Source: Streptantibioticus cattleyicolor NRRL 8057 = DSM 46488 (lineage in GTDB: Bacteria; Actinomycetota; Actinomycetes; Streptomycetales; Streptomycetaceae). From it: a stretch of 64,000 bases of DNA. The notes below the pieces were generated by a model that was not told where the DNA came from, ran no database searches, and worked only from the letters and a program-made list of their open reading frames with translations. The first letter of the stretch is position 1, and every line of letters starts with the position of its first letter. The position numbers and the translations under genes were made by a program. This document shows, one piece after another, positions 1-8,341 of this stretch. The stretch covers positions 5,097,228 to 5,161,227 of the forward strand of contig NC_017586.1 of assembly GCF_000240165.1 (NCBI RefSeq). The letters are read 5' to 3'.

Positions 1-397
1 CGATGGCGTCCAGCAGCGGCACGGTCTGCAACGGGTTGCGGGTGCCGTCGGGGCGCTCGCGCAGCCGCCCGTCGTCGATGTAGTCCTGCACGCTCGCCAC
101 GTGCAGCCGCAGGCCGTGCCGGGCCACCGTGCGGTCGCGGAACTCGATGACCTCGGGGAAGTTGTGCCCGGTGTCCACGTGCAGCAGCCCGAAGGGCACC
201 GGCGCCGGGGCGAACGCCTTGAGCGCCAGGTGGAGCATGACGATGGAGTCCTTGCCGCCGGAGAAGAGGATCACCGGCCGCTCGAACTCGCCCGCCACCT
301 CGCGGAAGATGTGCACCGCCTCGGACTCCAGCGCGTCCAGGTGCGACAGCGCGTACGGGTTCTCCACGCCCTCGCTGATCTCGGTCACCGTCGTCAC
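1..397 (-). CDS. cysD: Sulfate adenylyltransferase subunit 2 (partial, 5' part)
   Basis: N-terminal 132 codons of CysD, which with the GTPase CysN turns sulfate and ATP into APS, the first step of sulfate assimilation. The rest, and presumably cysN, lies beyond the left edge. The PP-loop SGGKDS is at residues 46-51, followed by [14 protein letters not shown], the normal CysD context. The start is GTG at 395-397; its bases overlap the TGA of cysC (GTGA), which suggests translational coupling. It is the last gene visible in the sirA-cysH-cysC-cysD operon. Identity is clear from the motifs; the partial state is only because the window ends. Confidence 0.93.
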   Translation of the reverse strand, partial: MTTVTEISEGVENPYALSHLDALESEAVHIFREVAGEFERPVILFSGGKDSIVMLHLALKAFAPAPVPFGLLHVDTGHNFPEVIEFRDRTVARHGLRLHVASVQDYIDDGRLRERPDGTRNPLQTVPLLDAI

Positions 398-939
398 GCC
401 AGTCCCCTCTCCCTGAGCAGCGCGTTGAGTGCCTCGGCGGACTCGGCCACCGTCCGGTCGTGGGTGTGCAGACGCAGGTCGGGGGCCTCGGGGGCCTCGT
501 ACGGGTCGTCCACCCCGGTCAGCCCGGACAGCTCGCCGGCCGCCTGCTTGGCGTAGAGCCCCTTGACGTCGCGGACCGAGCAGACCTCCACCGGGGTGGC
601 CACGTGCACCTCCAGGTACGGGGTGCCGTGCTGCTCGTGGCGCTTGCGCACCGCCTCCCGGCTGTCCGCGTACGGCGCGATGACCGGCACCAGCGCCTTG
701 ACGCCGTGGGACGCCAGCAGTTGGGCGACGAAGCCGACGCGCTGGACGTTGGTGTCCCGGTCGGCCCGGGTGAAGCCCAGCCCGGCGGAGAGGAACTCGC
801 GGATCTCGTCCCCGTCGAGCACCTCGGCGCGGTGTCCTTCGCCCCGCAGCCGTTCGGCCAGCGCGCGGGCGACGGTGGTCTTGCCGGCGCTGGGCAGCCC
901 GGTGAGCCAGATCGTGGCCCCCCGTTCCGTCACGCTCAT
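394..939 (-). CDS. cysC: Adenylylsulfate (APS) kinase
   Basis: APS kinase of 181 residues that phosphorylates APS to PAPS. The P-loop GLPSAGKT is at residues 14-21, and the family segments [24 protein letters not shown] and [10 protein letters not shown] follow in order. I chose ATG at 937-939 because AGGAG sits 6-10 bases upstream. An in-frame ATG at 958-960 shares one base with the cysH stop but has no ribosome site. Because cysH here encodes an iron-sulfur APS reductase, PAPS is not needed for reduction, so CysC probably supplies PAPS for sulfation (inference). Length matches the single-domain family. Confidence 0.93.
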   Translation of the reverse strand: MSVTERGATIWLTGLPSAGKTTVARALAERLRGEGHRAEVLDGDEIREFLSAGLGFTRADRDTNVQRVGFVAQLLASHGVKALVPVIAPYADSREAVRKRHEQHGTPYLEVHVATPVEVCSVRDVKGLYAKQAAGELSGLTGVDDPYEAPEAPDLRLHTHDRTVAESAEALNALLRERGLA

Positions 940-959
940 CTCATTCTCCTGACGCTTCA

Positions 960-1673
960 TCAGCCGTGCAGCCCGCATTCGGTCTTGGCGCGCCCCGCCC
1001 ACCGTCCGGCGCGGGCGTCCTCGCCCTCCAGCACCCGGCGGGTGCACGGCGCGCAGCCGATGGAGGGGTAGCCGTCCAGCAGCAGCGGGTTGGTCAGCAC
1101 GCCGTGTTCGGCCACGTAGGCGTCGACGTCGTCCTGGGTCCAGCGGGCGATCGGGGAGATCTTCACCTTGCGGCGCCGCTCGTCCCAGCCGACCACCGGG
1201 GTGCCGGCCCGGGTCGGCGACTCGTCGCGGCGCAGCCCGGTGGCCCACGCCTGGTAGCCGCGCAGCCCCTCCTCCAGCGGCCGGACCTTGCGCAGCGCGC
1301 AGCACAGGTCGGGGTCGCGGTCGTGCAGCCGCGGCCCGTACTCGGCGTCCTGCTCGGCCACCGTCCGCCGCGGCGTCAGCGTGATGACGTTGACGTCCAT
1401 CACCGCGGCCACCGCGTCCCGGGTGCCGATGGTCTCCGGGAAGTGGTAGCCGGTGTCGAGGAAGACCACGTCCACCCCGGGGGCGGCGCGGGAGGCCAGA
1501 TGGGCCACCACGGCGTCCTCCATGGAGGAGGTCACGCACCAGCGCGGGCCGAAGGTGCGCGCGGCCCAGCCGAGGACGTCGAGCGCGTCGGCGTCCTCCA
1601 GGTCGCGCCCGGCCCGCTCGGCCAGGGCCTTCAGCTCCGCATCGGTGCGGCCGTCCACTCCGGTTCCGGTCAT
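960..1673 (-). CDS. cysH: Adenylylsulfate reductase (thioredoxin-dependent, 4Fe-4S type)
   Basis: Reductase of 237 residues that makes sulfite from APS. The substrate-binding SSMEDAV is at residues 49-55. Two cysteine pairs, C124-C125 and C207-x2-C210, are the 4Fe-4S ligands that mark the APS-using rather than PAPS-using branch, and the catalytic cysteine is C233 in the C-terminal ECGLHG. The ATG at 1671-1673 overlaps the stop of the upstream 60-codon gene (ATGA). A longer reading frame extends upstream but runs antiphase through that small gene, so the short start is preferred. It sits between sirA and cysC in the operon. Confidence 0.94.
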   Translation of the reverse strand: MTGTGVDGRTDAELKALAERAGRDLEDADALDVLGWAARTFGPRWCVTSSMEDAVVAHLASRAAPGVDVVFLDTGYHFPETIGTRDAVAAVMDVNVITLTPRRTVAEQDAEYGPRLHDRDPDLCCALRKVRPLEEGLRGYQAWATGLRRDESPTRAGTPVVGWDERRRKVKISPIARWTQDDVDAYVAEHGVLTNPLLLDGYPSIGCAPCTRRVLEGEDARAGRWAGRAKTECGLHG

Positions 1674-1852
1674 CGCGCTCCGTCCTCCCCCGTGTCGTCC
1701 CGCCGCAGGCCGGCGGCGAGCAGCCCGATGAACGCCAGCCGGAAGGCGCGGTTGCAGGCACCGCACTCCCAGGCCCCATGGCCCTCCGGCGACGGCCGCA
1801 GGTCCTCGTCCCCGCAGTAGGGGCAGTAGAAGGGGGCCGCCCGCTCGCTCAT
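1670..1852 (-). CDS. Small zinc-ribbon-like protein of the sulfite reductase operon
   Basis: A 60-residue protein with two Cys-x2-Cys pairs (CPYCG near residue 10 and CGAC near residue 31), the layout of a small zinc ribbon or rubredoxin-like knuckle. It overlaps sirA upstream and cysH downstream, by ATGA at both ends, so it is tightly coupled to both. From memory, a protein of this kind is commonly found at this position in Streptomyces sulfur operons, but I know no demonstrated function. Binding a metal while assisting sulfite or APS reductase is only a guess from context. The perfect start-stop packing makes a real gene very likely. Confidence 0.8.
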   Translation of the reverse strand: MSERAAPFYCPYCGDEDLRPSPEGHGAWECGACNRAFRLAFIGLLAAGLRRDDTGEDGAR

Positions 1853-3546
1853 GACAGCGCCTCCTCGGAGGCCCGCGCCGTCCAGTCGGCGAACCGCTCA
1901 CCGGCGGTGCGCTCGGCCAGGTAGCGGCGGAGCACCCGCTCGATGTAGTCGGGGAGTTCGGCGGCGGTGACCTTCAGCCCGCGCACCTTGCGGCCGAACC
2001 CCGCCCGCAGGCCGAGCGCGCCGCCGAGGTGCACCTGGTACCCCTCGACCTGGCGGCCCTCGTCGTCCAGCACCAACTGGCCCTTGAGGCCGATGTCGGC
2101 GGTCTGGATGCGGGCGCAGGCGTTGGGGCAGCCGTTGAGGTTGACGGTGATCGGCTCGTCGAACTCCGGCAGCCGGCGCTCCAGTTCGTCGATGAGCGCG
2201 GCGCCGCGGCCCTTGGTCTCGACGATGGCCAGCTTGCAGAACTCGATCCCGGTGCAGGCCATCGTGCCGCGCCGGAACGGGGACGGGGTGACCTGGAAGT
2301 CCAGCGCCTCCAACCCGGCGACCAGCGAGTCGACCTGGTCCTCGGCGACGTCCAGCACGATCATCTTCTGCTCGACGGTGGTGCTGAGCCGGTCGGAGCC
2401 GTGCGCGGCGGCCAGGTCGGCGACCTTGGTCAAGGTGGCGCCGTCGACCCGGCCGACCCGGGGGGCGAAGCCCACGTAGTAGCGGCCGTCCTTCTGCCGG
2501 TGCACCCCGACGTGGTCGCGCCAGCGGCTGGAGGGCTCGGCCGGCGCGGGGCCGTCGAGGAGTTCGCGCCCCAGGTACTCGTCCTGGAGCACCCGGCGGA
2601 ACTTCTCCGGGCCCCAGTCGGCCATCAGGTACTTCAGCCGGGCCCGGTTGCGCAGCCGCCGGTAGCCGTAGTCGCGGAAGATCCCGGTGACCCCGGCCCA
2701 CACCTCGGGCACCTCGGCCAACGGCACCCAGGCGCCCAGCCGTTCGCCCAGCCGCGGGTTGGTGGACAGGCCGCCGCCGACCCACAGGTCGAAGCCGGGG
2801 CCGTGCTCGGGGTGGACCACGCCGACGAAGGCAACGTCGTTGATCTCGTGGACCACGTCCTGCGCCGGCGAGCCGGAGATCGCGGTCTTGAACTTCCGCG
2901 GCAGGTTGGAGAACTCCTTGCTGCCGATGTAGCGCCGCTCGATCTCCTCGATCGCCGGGGTGCCGTCGATGATCTCGTCGGCGGCGATCCCGGCCACCGG
3001 GGAGCCGATGATCACCCGGGGGCAGTCGCCGCACGCCTCGGTGGTGGACAGCCCCACGGACTCCAGCTTCCGCCAGATGTCCGGCACGTCCTCGATGCGC
3101 ACCCAGTGCAGCTGGATGTTCTGCCGGTCGGTGATGTCGGCGGTGCCGCGGGCGTAGGTCTGCGAGACCTCGCCGATCGCGCGCAACTGGGCCACCGTCA
3201 GCCGCCCGCCGTCGACGCGCACCCGCATCATGAAGTAGCGGTCGTCCAGCTCCTCCGGCTCCAGCACCGCGGTCTTGCCGCCGTCGATGCCGGGCTTGCG
3301 CTGGGTGTACAGCCCCCACCAGCGCATCCGGCCGCGCAGGTCGGCCGGGTCGATGGAGTCGAAGCCGCGGTGCGCGTAGATCGTCTCAATACGCGTCCGC
3401 ACATTGAGACCGTCGTCGTCCTTCTTGACCTGCTCGTTGCCGTTGAGCGGGGTGAAATGGCCGACGGCCCACTGGCCCTCGCCGCGGTGGCGGCCGGCCT
3501 TGCGGCGGGATGGTGCGACCTCGGCGGTCTCGTCGATGGTGGCCAT
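1849..3546 (-). CDS. sirA: Ferredoxin-dependent assimilatory sulfite reductase
   Basis: Siroheme and 4Fe-4S enzyme of 565 residues that reduces sulfite to sulfide with six electrons from ferredoxin. The C-terminal cluster and siroheme ligands are visible as C431-x5-C437 and C473-x3-C477 (CTGIEFC and NGCPNAC). Tyr80 (in RWWGLYTQRK) and Cys172 (in EACGDCPR) are 92 residues apart, the same spacing as the Tyr-Cys cross-link reported for the Mycobacterium tuberculosis sulfite reductase, so that cofactor is probably present here. It is the first gene of the operon; the long 5' region upstream carries a leader peptide gene. A nitrite reductase is the usual alternative, but the cys neighbours argue for sulfite. 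Confidence 0.93.
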   Translation of the reverse strand: MATIDETAEVAPSRRKAGRHRGEGQWAVGHFTPLNGNEQVKKDDDGLNVRTRIETIYAHRGFDSIDPADLRGRMRWWGLYTQRKPGIDGGKTAVLEPEELDDRYFMMRVRVDGGRLTVAQLRAIGEVSQTYARGTADITDRQNIQLHWVRIEDVPDIWRKLESVGLSTTEACGDCPRVIIGSPVAGIAADEIIDGTPAIEEIERRYIGSKEFSNLPRKFKTAISGSPAQDVVHEINDVAFVGVVHPEHGPGFDLWVGGGLSTNPRLGERLGAWVPLAEVPEVWAGVTGIFRDYGYRRLRNRARLKYLMADWGPEKFRRVLQDEYLGRELLDGPAPAEPSSRWRDHVGVHRQKDGRYYVGFAPRVGRVDGATLTKVADLAAAHGSDRLSTTVEQKMIVLDVAEDQVDSLVAGLEALDFQVTPSPFRRGTMACTGIEFCKLAIVETKGRGAALIDELERRLPEFDEPITVNLNGCPNACARIQTADIGLKGQLVLDDEGRQVEGYQVHLGGALGLRAGFGRKVRGLKVTAAELPDYIERVLRRYLAERTAGERFADWTARASEEALS

Positions 3547-3678
3547 GTCAGCAGGGTCCTTCGGGCAGGCGGAGCGCGCGGAGGCGTCAGCGGACGGCCC
3601 TGACCTGCGGTTTCACGCATGCATGGGCCCGCGTCGCCGAATCGGCGGGGAGGGTTGGGAAAGTGCGGCGCTGGTCGT

Positions 3679-3762
3679 TCAGCTCGCCGGACAGATGGCG
3701 CTGGACATGCGGCCGTAGTCGACGTGCAGTCGACCCACCAAGGCGATTCCAGCGCGAGACAT
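3679..3762 (-). CDS. Putative leader peptide upstream of the sulfite reductase operon
   Basis: A 27-codon reading frame too short for a usual ORF scan: ATG at 3760-3762, TGA at 3679-3681. The peptide starts MSRAGIALVGR, then has LHVDYGRMSS, and ends AICPAS. The R-x-HVD-x2-R-x-SSA-x-C pattern is that of the short putative leader peptides found before sulfur genes in actinomycetes. It contains a single cysteine codon near its end. The stop lies 132 bases before sirA. By analogy with cysteine-rich leader peptides of mycobacteria, it probably senses cysteine supply through ribosome stalling or attenuation; that role is inferred. The rest of 3547-3880 shows no other gene. Confidence 0.75.
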   Translation of the reverse strand: MSRAGIALVGRLHVDYGRMSSAICPAS

Positions 3763-3880
3763 GACGGAAGCGTGGCATGCCGCTCTCCGACCAGTCCACT
3801 ATTGTCCAAAAAGCGGACGTACCCTTCCCGATATCTGAGACGGTGTGTCGCGTGTCACGCGCCCCACCCGCCCCCGCGCG

Positions 3881-4411
3881 TCACTCGGTACGGGTGTCGT
3901 AGAGCCGGAATCCGCGCCGCTGGTAGTTGGCCATCGCGTACCGGCCGTCCAGGCTGCAGGTGTGCACCCACACCCGGCGGGTCGGCGTCCGCCCCGGCCA
4001 CCGCGCGGCCAGGTCCCAGGCGCGCGCGGTGCCGTACGTCAGCAGATGGCCGCCGATGCGCCGGCCCCGGAAGGCGGGCAGCAGCCCGAAGTAGGCGATC
4101 TCCACCACCCCGTCCGCCGCGTCCGGGCTCAACTCCACGTACCCGGCCGGCGTGCCGCGCTCGTACGCCACCCACGTCTCGGTGCCCGGCCGCTCCAGGT
4201 ACGCCCGCCACTCCCGCGGCGTCCACCCCAGCCGGTCGGTCCACGCCACGTCGGCCCCCACCGACGCGTACAGGAAGCGGCTGAACTCCGGGCTCGGTAT
4301 CCGTGCCCGCGCCACGGTCACACCGGCCGCCGGATCGGGCGCGGCGGCCGGGGCCAGGTCGGCGGGGTCGGTCTGCTCCAGGTACCAGGTGGTCACAGCG
4401 GTGTCGGTCAT
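3881..4411 (-). CDS. GNAT-family N-acetyltransferase
   Basis: An acetyltransferase of 176 residues with the GNAT fold. The acetyl-CoA loop is seen as FRGRRIGGHLLTYG (motif A, Q/R-x2-G-x-G/A), preceded by the strand VVEIAYFGLLP, and the end MANYQRRGFRLYDT is the usual motif B finish. The substrate cannot be told from sequence. I chose ATG 4409-4411 because the longer start at 4456 would overlap the 3' end of the sortase gene; its ribosome site is a weak GGGGTGGGG, so the start is uncertain. It lies downstream of the sortase on the same strand with a 31-bp gap. Confidence 0.8.
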   Translation of the reverse strand: MTDTAVTTWYLEQTDPADLAPAAAPDPAAGVTVARARIPSPEFSRFLYASVGADVAWTDRLGWTPREWRAYLERPGTETWVAYERGTPAGYVELSPDAADGVVEIAYFGLLPAFRGRRIGGHLLTYGTARAWDLAARWPGRTPTRRVWVHTCSLDGRYAMANYQRRGFRLYDTRTE

Positions 4412-4442
4412 GGGCCCCACCCCATCACGCCCCGCCGTCCGT

Positions 4443-5216
4443 TCACTCGACGGCACGCACCCCGGTCAGCCGGGCGAAGACCACCACGTTCCCGGCGTAT
4501 CCGTGCTTCTTGGTGTATCCGCCGCCGCAGGTGATCACCCGCAGCTCCGGCTTGCCGATGTCGCCGTAGACCCGGTCGCCGGGGAAGTGGTCCTTGGCGA
4601 AGACCTCGATGCCGTAGATGGTGAAGACCGCGGTGCGCCCGTCGCCGCGGGCCACCTCGATCCGGTCGCCCTTGCGCAGCGCGCCCAGGCCGTAGAAGAC
4701 GGACGGGCCGTGCACGTTGTCCACGTGGCCGTCGATGACCGCGGTGCCGCGTTCGCCGGGGGAGGCCGCGTCCTTGTACCAGGCGGTGAGGTTGGTGTCC
4801 TCCGGCGGCGGCGCCGCGATCCAGCCGTCGTCGTCCAGGCCCACCTTCATCACCGGCGCGTCCACCGAGATCCGCGGGATGCGGATCCGCAGCGGCTCGG
4901 CGTACGGCAGCGGACGGGCCGCCGCCGGACCCGCCTCGTCGTCGCCGTCCGCGCCGGAGGCACTCTCCTCGTCCCCCGGCCGCCCCCGGTCCTCCCGCGC
5001 CGCGCCGGACGGACGCGCCGACGGACTGGGGGACGCCAGCGCCGCGGCCCGGCCGGGCTGCGGGGGGCCGTGGTCGTCGGCCGCGCCGTTGTGGATCAGC
5101 GCCGCCCCGCACACCGCGGCCACCGCGATCGCCACCGGCCCCCGGTAGCGGCTGCGTACCGACGCTTCCTCCCCGCCGGCGCCGTCCGCGGGGTTCGGGG
5201 GGCTCGCGGTGGACAT
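4443..5216 (-). CDS. Class F-type sortase with N-terminal membrane anchor
   Basis: A sortase of 257 residues. One membrane segment (about residues 26-41) is followed by a long Pro/Ala/Ser/Asp-rich linker to about residue 105, then the sortase barrel. The catalytic set is complete: H164 in IDGHVDN, C230 in RVITCGGGY, and R249 in FARLTG. A short barrel behind a disordered linker suits the actinobacterial class E/F group better than housekeeping SrtA. No LPXTG-type substrate gene lies next to it, so its target is unknown. The ATG at 5214-5216 has a strong AGGAGG eight bases upstream, so the 31 extra N-terminal codons of the open frame are rejected. Confidence 0.87.
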   Translation of the reverse strand: MSTASPPNPADGAGGEEASVRSRYRGPVAIAVAAVCGAALIHNGAADDHGPPQPGRAAALASPSPSARPSGAAREDRGRPGDEESASGADGDDEAGPAAARPLPYAEPLRIRIPRISVDAPVMKVGLDDDGWIAAPPPEDTNLTAWYKDAASPGERGTAVIDGHVDNVHGPSVFYGLGALRKGDRIEVARGDGRTAVFTIYGIEVFAKDHFPGDRVYGDIGKPELRVITCGGGYTKKHGYAGNVVVFARLTGVRAVE

Positions 5217-5444
5217 GGGCCGACCTCCTTCGACGTTCCGGACCCGGCCGGACGGACCGCCCCGGCCCTTGCACGCTAGGCGGCCGGCCCCGTCCCGGCG
5301 AGGCGGCACGGGCGAACGGGTGGCCGCCGTTCACCGGCGAGGACCAACCCCGCGCGGAGCGCCGTCTTCCCCGGCCCCGTCGGCTCCGCGAAGATGGGCC
5401 CGCCGCCGGACAACGGCGGACAAAGCGGAGAATGGGGACAGGAC

Positions 5445-6881
5445 ATGGCCAAACTCCGGGCGGGACGAGGCGCACTGCGCCGCAAGCCGATCGAGACACC
5501 CGAGGCGGGCGAGGTGGCCGCCGGGGAACGGCTCAGCCGGTCCCTGGGGCTGTGGCAGCTCACCGCCATCGGGGTGGGCGGCATCATCGGCGCCGGCGTC
5601 TTCACCCTGGCCGGCACCGTGGCCAACGGCACCGCGGGCCCCGCCGTCCTCGTCTCCTTCCTGATCGCCGGCATCGCCAGCGCCGCCGCGGCCTTCTCCT
5701 ACGCCGAGTTCGCCGGGCTCATCCCGATGGCCGGCTCCGCCTACACCTACGGCTACGCCGTCCTCGGCGAGGTGGTCGGCTGGTTCATCGGCTGGGACCT
5801 GCTGCTGGAGTACACCGCGATCGTCGCCGTCGTCGCCATCGGCATCTCCGGCTACTTCGACTTCCTGCTCGGCCAGGCCGGGCTCAAGCTCCCCGCCTGG
5901 CTGCTCGGGGCGCCCGGCACCGGCCCCGGCCACCGGGTCGACCTGTTCGCCGCCGTGCTCTGCCTGCTCATCGCCGCGCTGCTCAACCTGGGCATCAGGA
6001 GCGCCGCCCGCTTCGAGACCGTGGTCGTCGGCGTCAAGGTCCTGGTGGTGCTGCTGGTGATCGCCGTCGGCTTCCTGCATGTCCACACCGCCAACTACAC
6101 CCCGTTCTTCCCCTACGGACTCGGCGGCGCCTTCACCGGCGCGGCCACCGTGTTCTTCGCCGTCTTCGGCTACGACGCGATGAGCACCGCCGCCGAGGAG
6201 TCCAAGGACGCGCAACGCCAGATGCCCAAGGCGATCCTGCTGTCGCTGGCCATCTCCATGGTGCTCTACGTGCTCGCCTGCCTGGTGCTCACCGGGATGC
6301 AGAACTACCGCTCCATCGACCCCAAGAGCGGCTTCTCCTCGGCGTTCAAGTCGGTCGGCCTCGACGCGGTCGCCGACGTGGTCGCCGTCGGCGCCATCAT
6401 CGGCATCCTCACCGTGATGTTCACCTTCATGCTCGGCGTCACCCGGGTGTGGTACTCGATGAGCCGGGACGGGCTGCTGCCGCCGTGGTTCGCCCACACC
6501 CACCCCACCCGCCACGTGCCGACCCGGGTGACCTGGATCGTCGGCGTCGCCGCCGCGGCCATCGCCAGCTTCGTCCCCATCGGCACCGCCGCCGAGCTGA
6601 CCAACATCGGCATCCTGCTGGCCTTCGTGGTGGTCTGCGTGGCCGTCCTCGTCCTCCACTACAAACGCCCCGACCTGCCGCGTACCTTCCGCTGCCCGGC
6701 CAAGCCGGTGGTCCCCGCGCTCGGCGCGCTCTTCTCGCTGTGGCTCATCACCTTCCTGCACTGGGAGACATGGCTGCGGTTCGCGGTGTGGTTCCTGATC
6801 GGTCTGCTGGTCTACGCCGGCTACTCCTACCGCCACTCGGGGCTGGCCGGCCGCGACCGGGACGCCGGCCCCACCTCCTGA
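5445..6881 (+). CDS. APC-family amino acid permease (cationic amino acid transporter type)
   Basis: A permease of 478 residues with about 12 membrane helices. The consensus first helix of the amino acid/polyamine/organocation family, AIGVGGIIGAGVFTLAG, is near residues 48-64. The segment FFAVFGYDAMSTAAEESKD matches the cationic amino acid transporter subfamily, so arginine, lysine or a related amino acid is a reasonable but untested substrate. ATG 5445 follows GGGGACAGG; an upstream in-frame ATG at 5394 adds 17 non-conserved residues. The last 55 bases overlap the 3' end of the convergent GAF regulator gene. It is divergent from the sortase across a 228-bp gap. Confidence 0.9.
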   Translation: MAKLRAGRGALRRKPIETPEAGEVAAGERLSRSLGLWQLTAIGVGGIIGAGVFTLAGTVANGTAGPAVLVSFLIAGIASAAAAFSYAEFAGLIPMAGSAYTYGYAVLGEVVGWFIGWDLLLEYTAIVAVVAIGISGYFDFLLGQAGLKLPAWLLGAPGTGPGHRVDLFAAVLCLLIAALLNLGIRSAARFETVVVGVKVLVVLLVIAVGFLHVHTANYTPFFPYGLGGAFTGAATVFFAVFGYDAMSTAAEESKDAQRQMPKAILLSLAISMVLYVLACLVLTGMQNYRSIDPKSGFSSAFKSVGLDAVADVVAVGAIIGILTVMFTFMLGVTRVWYSMSRDGLLPPWFAHTHPTRHVPTRVTWIVGVAAAAIASFVPIGTAAELTNIGILLAFVVVCVAVLVLHYKRPDLPRTFRCPAKPVVPALGALFSLWLITFLHWETWLRFAVWFLIGLLVYAGYSYRHSGLAGRDRDAGPTS

Positions 6882-8110
6882 GCCGCCGCCCGCCCCCGCC
6901 GCGCCGCGAGCACCGCCGGCGCGGTGGAGAACGGCAGCAGGTCCAGCGGATCCTGCGGCCCGCGCACCTCCACCTCCACGTGGTCGGCGAACCGGTACGG
7001 ACGGTGGGCCAGCACCCCGGCCAGCCGGCGGCGCAGCCGGGAGAGTTCGGCCCGCACCGTCACCGTACGGCCGGGGTCGCCGAAGAGCGCCTCGGCGAGC
7101 TGGGCGGCGGTACGCCCCTCGCGGTGCAGCGCGAGCACGTACAGCAACTCGGCGTGGCGCGGCGAGAGATGGTGCGACCAACTGCCCATCGCCCCGCTGA
7201 CCGACACCGACCACGAACGCGGGCCGGCCAGCTCCAGCACCACCCGCCCGGGCGCGGCCGGCCCCGGCGCCTGCCCCACCCGCACCAGCCACCCGCCCGG
7301 CAACGGCTCCAGCACGCACGGACCCAGCGACGGCAGCCACACCCGGCCGGTCTGCGGGGTGGCCGGCAACGCCACCCGGTCCACCGGCGCCATCCCGGTC
7401 ACCGCGGCCGTCCAGCCGTAACGGTCCACCGCGATCGCCGGACCGCCGAGCCGGGCCAGCACCGGCGCCGCCGTGGACCGCAGCCGCTCCACCGACTGCC
7501 AGTGCCGGGCCCGCAGTTCGCCCTCGGCCACCCGGGCCACCGCGGTCACCAGCGCCAAGGTGGCCGGATGCACCTCGGCCGCCGGGGCGCTGATGTCCAC
7601 CACGCCCAGCAGCCGCCCGTCCCGCGGATCGTGCAACGGCGCCGACGCACACGTCCACCCGTGGTGGGCCCGGACGAAGTGCTCGGTGGAGGTGATCTGC
7701 AGCGGGGTACGGGCCACCACGGCGGTGCCGATCCCGTTGGTGCCCGCCGACTCCTCCGCCCAGCAGGCGCCCTCCGCCAGGTTGACGCGGTCGGCGGTGC
7801 GCCGCCCGGACCGACCCCCGGTACGCCACAGCACCCGGCCGTCGGCGTCGGCCACCGCCATCACGTGGCGCTCCCCGTCGGCCACCGAACGCAGGCCCTC
7901 CCGGAGCGTGGGGACGATCCCGGCCAGCGGCGACTGGCGGCGCAGCGACTCCAGCGCGTCCGCGGCGAGCGCCGTGCGGTGGTTGCCGACGTCCGGATCC
8001 AGGCCCCGGCGCAGCATCCGGCGCCAGGACTCGGTGATCACCGCGCGGGAGGGCGGGACGGTGCCGGACGTCCGCCCCGCGGCCGGCGGCTCGGGTGGTG
8101 ACTGTTTCAC
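6827..8110 (-). CDS. GAF-domain transcriptional regulator (AcoR-like without AAA domain)
   Basis: A regulator of 427 residues. The N-terminal half (about 20-200) resembles the sensor region of AcoR-type activators: VITESWRRMLRRGLDP at the start and a GAF domain with EESAGTNGIGTAV and LLGVVDISAP. The sigma-54 AAA module is absent; instead the C-terminal part (about 310-390) carries a winged-helix-like stretch, LSPRHAELLYVLALH and AQLAEALFGDPGRTVTVRAELSRLR. The ligand is unknown; such proteins often govern alcohol or aldehyde use. It converges on, and overlaps, the permease gene by 55 bp. The 231 bp up to the AidB-like gene hold nothing else I recognise. Confidence 0.75.
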   Translation of the reverse strand: MKQSPPEPPAAGRTSGTVPPSRAVITESWRRMLRRGLDPDVGNHRTALAADALESLRRQSPLAGIVPTLREGLRSVADGERHVMAVADADGRVLWRTGGRSGRRTADRVNLAEGACWAEESAGTNGIGTAVVARTPLQITSTEHFVRAHHGWTCASAPLHDPRDGRLLGVVDISAPAAEVHPATLALVTAVARVAEGELRARHWQSVERLRSTAAPVLARLGGPAIAVDRYGWTAAVTGMAPVDRVALPATPQTGRVWLPSLGPCVLEPLPGGWLVRVGQAPGPAAPGRVVLELAGPRSWSVSVSGAMGSWSHHLSPRHAELLYVLALHREGRTAAQLAEALFGDPGRTVTVRAELSRLRRRLAGVLAHRPYRFADHVEVEVRGPQDPLDLLPFSTAPAVLAARRGRAAAQEVGPASRSRPASPEWR

Positions 8111-8341
8111 GTGCGGTCTCTCGGATCTTCTCGGTGTGCCATCCCATGGTGCCGCCGCCCGGGTCCGCCGCGCCGGTCATCCGGCGGAAAACCGCAACCT
8201 GCTGCAACGGTTGCCAATCCACCCCGTTCCGGCGGAAAGTGACGTCCGGTCGCGCCACCGCCCCGGATCGCTCCGGGCCAAAGGCGCGGGGCCGGGGTGG
8301 CGCCGGGTCGGCGCGGCACCACCCCGGCCGCCTGCCGTCCG

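Noticed and set aside
3804-3820. GTCC-AAAAAGC-GGAC dyad upstream of the sulfite reductase leader
   Set aside because: Only four-base arms; such a short dyad is expected by chance and I know no sulfur regulator with this site.
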